Source: Clostridiales bacterium (lineage in GTDB: Bacteria > Bacillota > Clostridia > Lachnospirales > WQUN01). Taken from it: a DNA stretch of 5,193 nucleotides. The stretch spans positions 1 through 5,193 of the forward strand of contig JAISZF010000210.1 in NCBI GenBank assembly GCA_031269415.1, given 5' to 3'. Below the pieces are notes generated by a model. That model was not told where the DNA came from and made no database searches. It saw only the letters and a list, made by a program, of their open reading frames with translations. Made by a program: the position numbers and the translations under genes. Shown piece after piece: positions 1-4,323 of the stretch (within the stretch, counting starts at the first letter, position 1; each line of letters begins with the position of its first letter).

Positions 1-292
1 CCTGCTCGCCTGTATCAAAAAGGCTTCTCGCATCGAAAGCGATATTCCCTACGCCGCGTTTGGACGCCTTTTTCCGGGCGACATTAAGCATGTGCTCGGA
101 TATGTCGGTGCAGACCACACTTTTTGCTTTGTCCGCAACCGCCAGACTAATTGCGCCTGTTCCCGCCGCCGCTTCAAATACACTCGCGTCTGCCGGCGTC
201 AAATCGCATATCAAATCAAGCATACCAGTATAAGCTGTGTTCATCCGCTCTGCCCTGTCATAAAACGGGGCGCAAAAATCCCAAAAAGTCAT
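1..292 (-). CDS. Class I SAM-dependent methyltransferase, N-terminal part (runs off left edge)
   Basis: Translating the minus strand from the ATG at 292-290 gives 97 residues before the window edge. The first 20 residues (FWDFCAPFYDRAERM) are the usual N-terminal helix of small UbiE/Methyltransf_11/25-like enzymes. Residues 38-47 (VFEAAAGTGA) are SAM-binding motif I after the first beta strand, and D63 in CTDIS is the expected acidic residue at the end of strand 2 that holds the ribose. The family transfers a methyl group from S-adenosylmethionine; the substrate cannot be told because the C-terminal half lies outside the window. The start is supported by an AGGTGA ribosome binding site a few bases upstream. 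Its ATG overlaps the stop of the tautomerase gene as ATGA, so translation of the two genes is probably coupled. No broken residue is seen in this part. Confidence 0.85.
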   Translation of the reverse strand, partial: MTFWDFCAPFYDRAERMNTAYTGMLDLICDLTPADASVFEAAAGTGAISLAVADKAKSVVCTDISEHMLNVARKKASKRGVGNIAFDARSLFDTGEQ

Positions 293-516
293 AGCGATTC
301 ACCTGTATTATTGATTCCAAATCCCTCGCCGAATTTGTCAGAATGCGTCTCCCCATCGGTCGCCCAATTTTCACGGTCGTATTCATCAATAACTACTGTA
401 ACCCACGCCGGTTCGACATTCAGCGCAGCGACGGCTAAATCGGTAACACCTTTGACGAATGCGCGCTTCTGTTCAATGGTTCGCCTCTTGGCCATCTTCA
501 AATTAATTATTGGCAT
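289..516 (-). CDS. 4-oxalocrotonate tautomerase family protein
   Basis: A 75-residue protein starting MPIINLKMAK. After removal of Met1 the N-terminal proline would be the general base of the tautomerase superfamily, which interconverts keto and enol forms of 2-oxo acids. The body (RTIEQKRAFVKGVTDLAVAA, then NVEPAWVTVVIDEY) fits the beta-alpha-beta fold, and the tail DRENWATDGETHSDKFGEGF is typical of a longer 4-OT-like subgroup; classical 4-OT is about 62 residues. The ATG at 516 is chosen over one four codons upstream because GATGAGG sits 6 bases before it, because the upstream ATG lies inside that ribosome binding site, and because only this start gives Pro1. The stop overlaps the downstream methyltransferase start (ATGA). 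The substrate is unknown: many small 4-OT homologues in Clostridia are not in aromatic degradation clusters, and no such genes are seen here. Confidence 0.9.
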   Translation of the reverse strand: MPIINLKMAKRRTIEQKRAFVKGVTDLAVAALNVEPAWVTVVIDEYDRENWATDGETHSDKFGEGFGINNTGESL

Positions 517-522
517 ACTTTG

Positions 523-529
523 CCTCATC
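523..529 (-). promoter_or_regulatory. Ribosome binding site of the tautomerase gene (decides start)
   Basis: On the minus strand GATGAGG ends 6 bases before the ATG at 516-514. It contains the alternative upstream ATG (528-526), which therefore is unlikely to be used and would remove the N-terminal proline needed for catalysis. Confidence 0.7.
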
Positions 530-555
530 GTTGCCTATGTTTACTAAGCCTAATT

Positions 556-966
556 TCATTTTACGAACCACCTCTTACCTATGACTTCATAAAGCTCAAC
601 TCTATACACCCTCGTAACATCCGCAACAGCGTGATCATATTCAAAACCTGCGAAACCGCAATGCGCAAGAATCAAATCCAATCCTTTTATGGCTTCATCG
701 CCGCCAGCAAGAACGGCCTTTCCGAAACCGATAACACTCTCATACTCGGTCGTTATATTCATATCCGTCAGCGTGTTACGGTGAAAAATGTCAAATTCGA
801 CGCATACACGATTGTCGCGGGCAAGTAAATCGTTCTTGAATCCCTCGATCGCACCGTGAATGTAAATCCGAATCTCGTTTCGGTCGTTCTGTAATTCAAA
901 TCCATAGGATAGCGGCACTACATACGGGTACGGCTCACCTTTAATCCCAAGGCGAACGGTGTCAGC
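556..966 (-). pseudogene. NimA-like pyridoxamine 5'-phosphate oxidase family protein, 5'-truncated
   Basis: The longest readable protein begins at a GTG at 918 (120 residues, VPLSYGFEL...), but family similarity continues upstream in the same frame to about 966: ADTVRLGIKGEPYPYVVPLS, the normal first strands of NimA-like/PNPOx split-barrel proteins. There is no start codon between 966 and the in-frame TAA at 993-991, so about 30 N-terminal residues of a usual 150-160 are missing. The rest looks intact: IRIYIHGAIEGFKNDLL (residues 16-32), RVCVEFDIF (37-45), EYESVIGFGKAVL (58-70), consistent with a flavin-binding barrel. NimA proteins are linked to nitroimidazole reduction, but most family members are uncharacterised. 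The GTG overlaps the HAD stop by one base (TAGTG), so some coupled translation is possible, but no ribosome binding site is well placed and strand 1 would be lost. It is probably a remnant; a fusion read through a frameshift is the alternative. Confidence 0.75.
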
Positions 967-1538
967 GCGCCTGCTTTTGTCAGCTCGGTTTTATCACCGT
1001 AACCGTAGAGAACGCCAATGCTAGCCATACCGTTTGCCTTCGCGCCCATGATGTCATGTTCGCGGTCCCCCACCATAACAGCGCTGCCGGGTTTAATGCC
1101 ATCCACGTTATTGAGTATGCGCCGGATAATCGCCGCTTTCTCCGAACGTGAGCCATCAAGCGTATCTCCGCACACAAATGTGAAGTGTTCAAGTATCTTC
1201 CAAGCATAGATCTCCGCCTTTGACGTGGCAAGGATAATTTTCCACCCTCTGCCTTTAAGTTTTTTCAACAATTCGGGGGTACCTGCATATACTCTGTTCT
1301 CAAATATACCACGCTCGGAAAAGTATTCGCGATACTTGACAACCGCCTGTTCAGCTTGTACCGCGTTGAATCCAAAATAATTTGTAAATGAGGCGCGAAG
1401 CGGCGGGCCGATAAATTTAGTAAGCCCATCAAGTGCAACGTCAATGCCAAAACTCTCAAGAGCATACTGTACAGACCGTGTTATCCCTATTTTTGGATCA
1501 GTCAGAGTACCGTCAAGATCGAATAAGATATGTTTCAT
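918..1538 (-). CDS. HAD-family hydrolase (phosphoglycolate-phosphatase-like), altered C-terminus
   Basis: A 206-residue haloacid-dehalogenase superfamily phosphatase. Motif I is DLDGTLTD at 7-14, with nucleophile D7 and acid D9; motif II is ATS at 104-106; K134 fits motif III; motif IV GDREHD at 157-162 supplies Mg-binding acids. Residues 16-85 form the small helical cap of the HAD_2/Gph-like group. Such enzymes hydrolyse phosphate monoesters in the cytoplasm; the substrate here is unknown. Two oddities: ILEHF runs directly into TFVCGDT (115-126), where relatives have about six more residues (a GIxxYF-like turn), and after KAGA (188-191) the sequence ALTPFALGLKVSRTRM does not resemble the usual final strand and helix but is nim coding sequence read out of frame. 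The catalytic residues are all present, so activity is possible, but the last element of the Rossmann core is damaged. The start ATG lies 9 bases after the metallo-hydrolase stop, with only a weak GAG-type ribosome binding site. Confidence 0.85.
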   Translation of the reverse strand: MKHILFDLDGTLTDPKIGITRSVQYALESFGIDVALDGLTKFIGPPLRASFTNYFGFNAVQAEQAVVKYREYFSERGIFENRVYAGTPELLKKLKGRGWKIILATSKAEIYAWKILEHFTFVCGDTLDGSRSEKAAIIRRILNNVDGIKPGSAVMVGDREHDIMGAKANGMASIGVLYGYGDKTELTKAGALTPFALGLKVSRTRM

Positions 1539-1547
1539 CTGATTGTC

Positions 1548-2255
1548 TCATTCATGCTTAACCTCACGATATAGGAGATTTACTCCATCATAGCTGTATA
1601 GCTTGCACGGCAAATTGAACGGCGGCTCCTTTTGGGGAAGCTCTCCGCGTTGCAGCTTTTCGGCGGCGGCGCGGGTCTTGGTGAACCACTCCGTCGTCAG
1701 CGAGGGTGAACCATGGGCGGGGTGGATTGTTTCTATATGCGTCTTCATCGCCTCCAGTTTGTGCAAGCTCGCTATAAAAGCCCGCAAATCCCGCCCATCT
1801 CCAAACATATAAATCTGTGAATCAGATATTGTGTCACCGACGAAAAGACGGCGGTTTACGCGGTCAAGCAAAGCCATACTGCCCGGCGTGTGTCCGGGTA
1901 TAAGCACAGCTTCAAGCTGTATGCCGCCGAGGTCAATCATTTGACCTTCCCACATAGGTTCGACCAGCTTTCCCTCATTGCCTTTTGAGAAGTACCTTGC
2001 GTATTCGGCGGGGTGCATAGTTGGCGCGCTGAAGTATTCCTGCCCGCCCGTGTGGTCTTGATCGGAATGAGAAAGTACCAATTTAATGGGCTTATCCGTA
2101 AGTGAATGGACGGCGTTTTTGAAGTTCTCGCCGCCGCCCGCGCAGCTATCAAAAAGCACAGCGCTCTCATTACCCTCAAGTAGAAAGCATTGTACGAAAC
2201 CATCTTCGTCAATTGCGTGTACCCTGTCCGCGATATTAGTTATGTTGTACGCCAT
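1548..2255 (-). CDS. Metallo-beta-lactamase-fold hydrolase with HxDxDH metal motif
   Basis: A complete 235-residue protein of the MBL-fold superfamily (glyoxalase II-like hydrolases). Metal-site residues in order: H63-S-D65-Q-D67-H68 followed by TGG, H122 in GHTPGS, D141 in FVGDTIS and H181 in HPAHGS. The second position of the canonical HxHxDH is Asp instead of His, a variation found in some MBL clades, so the protein probably still binds metal. FDSCAGGG (35-42) is the usual loop before the motif. The family hydrolyses thioesters, lactones, phosphoesters or related bonds; the substrate is unknown, and nothing here argues for beta-lactam resistance. No signal peptide is seen, so it should be cytoplasmic. 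The start is firm: GGAGGAA lies 7 bases upstream. It is the best-preserved gene of the minus-strand block and sits directly before the HAD gene. Confidence 0.9.
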   Translation of the reverse strand: MAYNITNIADRVHAIDEDGFVQCFLLEGNESAVLFDSCAGGGENFKNAVHSLTDKPIKLVLSHSDQDHTGGQEYFSAPTMHPAEYARYFSKGNEGKLVEPMWEGQMIDLGGIQLEAVLIPGHTPGSMALLDRVNRRLFVGDTISDSQIYMFGDGRDLRAFIASLHKLEAMKTHIETIHPAHGSPSLTTEWFTKTRAAAEKLQRGELPQKEPPFNLPCKLYSYDGVNLLYREVKHE

Positions 2256-2262
2256 AGCGTTA

Positions 2263-2269
2263 TTCCTCC
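2263..2269 (-). promoter_or_regulatory. Strong ribosome binding site of the MBL-fold gene
   Basis: GGAGGAA on the minus strand, 7 bases before the ATG at 2255-2253. It is the strongest Shine-Dalgarno match in the left block and fixes the start. Confidence 0.75.
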
Positions 2270-2303
2270 GTAATCTTGTTATATGCTTGCATAACAGCCA
2301 TTC

Positions 2304-2693
2304 TTAATATACCTCTGCGTCAATAAAAAATAATGATGCGTCCTTGCCCATAAACATATCATTTCCGTGATAGAATATTTCTGCGTTATTCACATAAAGC
2401 CCAATCTCTGTCAGTATGTTTATAAGATCGCGGATTTCAAACCCATTGTGGACATCAGGCGACGACACACACTCATTCTTCTCAAAATCAACGATTAGTA
2501 GATGTCCGTTCTGATTCAGCGCAGAACGCAGGCGCAATAGCAAGGCGCGTGTATTTTTCTCGTGCAACAGCGTTTGAACAAGGAAAATGTAATCAGTGCC
2601 CGGCAACTTCGCTTCTGCCATAATATCAGCGTGGAGTATTTTAACGGAATCATTTTTTTCTTTAACTCTTGTAAGCAGGAGTCCATTGACCAT
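2304..2693 (-). pseudogene. Class I SAM-dependent methyltransferase, C-terminal fragment
   Basis: The readable frame gives 129 residues (MVNGLLLTRVKEKNDSV...). It matches the second half of a Methyltransf_12/25-like enzyme of about 200 residues: the stretch after motif II (GMVN-type helix, then VKILHADIM at 17-25), the post-strand-4 segment TDYIFLVQTLLHE (33-45), the helix RALLLRLRSAL and strand GHLLIVDFEKNE (63-74), then the C-terminal FEIRDLINILTEIGLY and YHGNDMFMGKDASLFFIDAE. Motif I (the ExGxGxG loop that binds SAM) and roughly 70-80 N-terminal residues are absent; upstream in the same frame there are only about 15 unrelated codons before a TAG at about 2741-2739, and no ribosome binding site is well placed at the ATG. 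The protein could not bind SAM normally, so I call it a remnant. It lies 25 bases after the small membrane-protein stop and 48 before the MBL gene. Confidence 0.75.
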
Positions 2694-2718
2694 CCTTGTT
2701 GTTCTGATAACACCTGTT

Positions 2719-2937
2719 TTAACGTATTTCGAGAGGGTCTATCTCGTTACTCGTAATAGCCGCAGCACGTCTTTTGATTTCAAGCTTGTACCCTCCCCGT
2801 ACTTCACCTGCCATTATTATAGCAGATTCTGGATGAAATACAAGCTTTATTAAAAAATATAATATAATTATTATGGTTATAATGCTTTTATGCACCATAT
2901 CCGCTATAAGACGAATAATTGTAAATTGTGCTTGCAT
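2719..2937 (-). CDS. Small single-pass membrane protein of unknown function
   Basis: A 72-residue protein that I do not recognise. A short N-terminal segment (MQAQFTIIRLIADMVHK) precedes one strongly hydrophobic helix, IITIIIILYFLIKLVF at about 19-34, followed by a 38-residue polar tail with basic patches (GYKLEIKRRAAA, 49-60) ending DPLEIR. The lysine and arginine residues fit a C-terminal domain facing the cytoplasm, but topology is uncertain. The start at 2937 is chosen because GAGAGGA lies 7 bases upstream; the same frame stays open for 25 more codons but shows no ribosome binding site there. A perfect dyad (2955-2972) sits immediately upstream. It is the first gene of the minus-strand series. 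The ribosome binding site, the TM segment with flanking charges and the upstream dyad argue for a real gene; the low GC of the helix region could also produce hydrophobic residues by chance. Confidence 0.55.
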   Translation of the reverse strand: MQAQFTIIRLIADMVHKSIITIIIILYFLIKLVFHPESAIIMAGEVRGGYKLEIKRRAAAITSNEIDPLEIR

Positions 2938-2944
2938 ATTTATA

Positions 2945-2951
2945 TCCTCTC
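2945..2951 (-). promoter_or_regulatory. Ribosome binding site of the small membrane-protein gene (decides start)
   Basis: GAGAGGA on the minus strand, 7 bases before the ATG at 2937-2935. It is the main reason for accepting this short gene and for rejecting the longer in-frame extension to 3012. Confidence 0.6.
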
Positions 2952-2954
2952 TAG

Positions 2955-2972
2955 TTACAATGATAATTGTAA
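2955..2972. promoter_or_regulatory. Operator-like perfect dyad TTACAAT-GATA-ATTGTAA
   Basis: Two perfect 7-base arms (2955-2961 and 2966-2972) separated by 4 bases. It lies 18-35 bases upstream of the small membrane-protein start, where a minus-strand promoter would be, and about 100 bases upstream of hutI. TACAAT in the minus-strand arm could serve as a -10 box, but no good -35 was found at 17 bases. The shape is that of a dimeric repressor site (GntR, Fur/PerR or BlaI-type regulators use dyads of this sort); which regulator binds cannot be told. A simple hairpin is less likely, as the stem is AT-rich and has no U-tract. Confidence 0.45.
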
Positions 2973-2990
2973 AATCAATAAATCCACATC

Positions 2991-3051
2991 CGGGTGTGAG
3001 CCCAGATATCAATTAGCCCTGCGTCACAGTCTATTATATCAAACACACCCG
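2991..3051. repeat. Separated inverted repeat CGGGTGTG ... CACACCCG upstream of hutI
   Basis: Perfect 8-base arms at 2991-2998 and 3044-3051, 45 bases apart, between the divergent genes. The right arm ends 6 bases before the hutI ribosome binding site. It could be a paired operator or the stem of an RNA leader that exposes or hides that site. An AT-rich TATTATAT (3032-3039) inside the loop might be a -10 element for hutI, in which case the left arm would not be transcribed. No clear -35 is seen. Confidence 0.35.
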
Positions 3052-3056
3052 AGTTT

Positions 3057-3063
3057 GGAAAGG
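3057..3063 (+). promoter_or_regulatory. Ribosome binding site of hutI (decides start)
   Basis: GGAAAGG, 9 bases before the ATG at 3073. It supports this start over the in-frame extension upstream, whose extra 61 residues have no family similarity. Confidence 0.65.
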
Positions 3064-3072
3064 CGCGTAATT

Positions 3073-4311
3073 ATGGATTTACTGCTGCGAAACATTGGCC
3101 TTCTGGCAACTCCAACAGGAAACACGGCCCGTAAAGGAGACTCCCAAGGACAGGTCACGCTGATTGAAAACGCCGCTGTCGGCATAGAAAACGGCACATT
3201 TGTTTATGTCGGTTCTTCGGATGAATCGCTTAAAGGCGGCAAAGTTATTGACTGTGAGTGTCGGCTCGTCACACCGGGGCTTGTGGACGCGCACACGCAT
3301 TTGGTTTTTGGCGGCTGGCGGCAAAAAGAAACGGCCAGAAAGCTGGCCGGAGAATCCTATCTGGATATCCTTAAATCGGGCGGCGGCATTTTGGATACCG
3401 TCAGGCATACCCGCGCAGCCACAGAAGCGGAGTTGTATGAAAAGTCGGCGGCTTTGCTGGACATCATGCTGGCCCACGGGACCACCACCGCGGAATGCAA
3501 AAGCGGATACGGCCTTAACGTCGAAGACGAGCTTAAGCAGTTGCGGGTGATCAAAAAGCTCAATAAAACCGGCAAGGTTGAGCTAGCGCCCACATTCATG
3601 GGGGCGCACGCCATTCCCTCGGAATTTACGGATAACCGCGACGCGTATATTGATCTGATTTGCGATGAAACGCTTCCCGCTGTACAATCGGAAGGGCTGG
3701 CGGACTTCTGCGACGTCTTTTGCGAAACCGCGGCCTTTACCCCTGAAGAGTCCCGGCGCGTATTGGGCAAAGCTGTTGAGTACGGCTTGATCCCCAAGGC
3801 GCATGTGGATGAGATCGATCCCATCGGCGGCGCGGAAATGGCCGCGGAAATGGGTTGTATCTCCGCCGAGCATTTAATCCGAACCGGCGGCGCGGGTATC
3901 AGGGCGTTGGAGAAACGCGGCGTTGTGGCTTGTCTTTTGCCAGCCACATCTTTCTGCCTGGGCAAAGGCTACGCGCGCGCCCGCGATATGATTGAGGCGG
4001 GGGTGGCGGTGGCGATATGCACGGATTTCAACCCCGGTTCCAGCCCGAATCTGAATCTTCAGTTTCCGATGTATTTGGCCGGTTTGAAATACAGGCTGAC
4101 GCCCGCCGAGGCGCTGACCGCCGTCACCCTCAACGGCGCCGCCGCGATTGGGCGCTGTAACCGAGCCGGCAGTATCGAAGTGGGTAAACAGGCCGATTTG
4201 GTCATTTGGGACGCCCCGGATTTGGATTACATCTTTTATCGCTACGGTACAAACCTTGTTCGCCGGGTGATCAAAAAAGGCGAAGTCATTGAGATAAACA
4301 AATATGTCTAA
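3073..4311 (+). CDS. hutI: Imidazolonepropionase (EC 3.5.2.7)
   Basis: A complete 412-residue HutI, the usual length for the family. It hydrolyses 4-imidazolone-5-propionate to N-formimino-L-glutamate, the third step of histidine degradation, in the cytoplasm. It is an amidohydrolase-superfamily TIM barrel with an N-terminal beta-sandwich (DLLLRNIGLLATP, VGIENGTFVYVG). Metal ligands expected from the B. subtilis enzyme are present: H74 and H76 in VDAHTHLVFGG, H244 in KAHVDE, and D318 in CTDFNPGSSPN. H179 in FMGAHA and H267 in SAEHL are the conserved substrate or catalytic positions, and ECKSGYGL (141-148) is the family signature. The C-terminus (AGSIEVGKQADLVIWD) is the standard closing strand region. 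No truncation or missing residue is seen. hutU follows after 12 bases, so both are co-transcribed. Confidence 0.97.
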   Translation: MDLLLRNIGLLATPTGNTARKGDSQGQVTLIENAAVGIENGTFVYVGSSDESLKGGKVIDCECRLVTPGLVDAHTHLVFGGWRQKETARKLAGESYLDILKSGGGILDTVRHTRAATEAELYEKSAALLDIMLAHGTTTAECKSGYGLNVEDELKQLRVIKKLNKTGKVELAPTFMGAHAIPSEFTDNRDAYIDLICDETLPAVQSEGLADFCDVFCETAAFTPEESRRVLGKAVEYGLIPKAHVDEIDPIGGAEMAAEMGCISAEHLIRTGGAGIRALEKRGVVACLLPATSFCLGKGYARARDMIEAGVAVAICTDFNPGSSPNLNLQFPMYLAGLKYRLTPAEALTAVTLNGAAAIGRCNRAGSIEVGKQADLVIWDAPDLDYIFYRYGTNLVRRVIKKGEVIEINKYV

Positions 4312-4312
4312 C

Positions 4313-4318
4313 GGGTGG
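4313..4318 (+). promoter_or_regulatory. Ribosome binding site of hutU
   Basis: GGGTGG in the 12-base hutI-hutU gap, 5 bases before the ATG at 4324. The match is modest, but position and the tight gap support the start. Confidence 0.5.
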
Positions 4319-4323
4319 TTATT

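Noticed and set aside
92..547. Plus-strand open frame of 151 codons
   Set aside because: Antisense to the methyltransferase and tautomerase genes, Cys/Ser/Arg-rich low-quality sequence with no recognisable motif.
2280..2300. Small inverted repeat TATGC-TT-GCATA upstream of the MBL gene as terminator or operator
   Set aside because: Arms are only 5 bases, AT-rich and without a U-tract; it can occur by chance.
2516..2713. Minus-strand frame beginning VLSEQQGW that might continue the methyltransferase upstream
   Set aside because: It overlaps the true methyltransferase frame, soon loses any similarity, and the GMVN-like segment is better matched in the frame ending at 2304.
1..2937. Integron-like cassette array
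   Set aside because: Genes are short and co-directional, but I see no attC-like repeats between them, and several stops and starts overlap or nearly touch.
2938..3012. Extension of the small membrane protein upstream to 3012
   Set aside because: Starts with a non-ATG codon without a ribosome binding site and would place the dyad inside the gene.
2890..3072. 61-residue N-terminal extension of HutI in the same frame
   Set aside because: No similarity to the family, AT-rich, overlaps the divergent gene and the dyad; the ATG at 3073 has a ribosome binding site and gives the normal HutI length.
2938..3072. Riboswitch or HutP-type antiterminator in front of hutI
   Set aside because: No recognised aptamer core, no terminator hairpin with U-tract and no regularly spaced UAG triplets; only the inverted repeat is reported.
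3357..3965. Minus-strand open frame of 202 codons within hutI
   Set aside because: Shadow of hutI; Ser/Ala/Pro-rich composition typical of antisense reading of a GC-rich gene.
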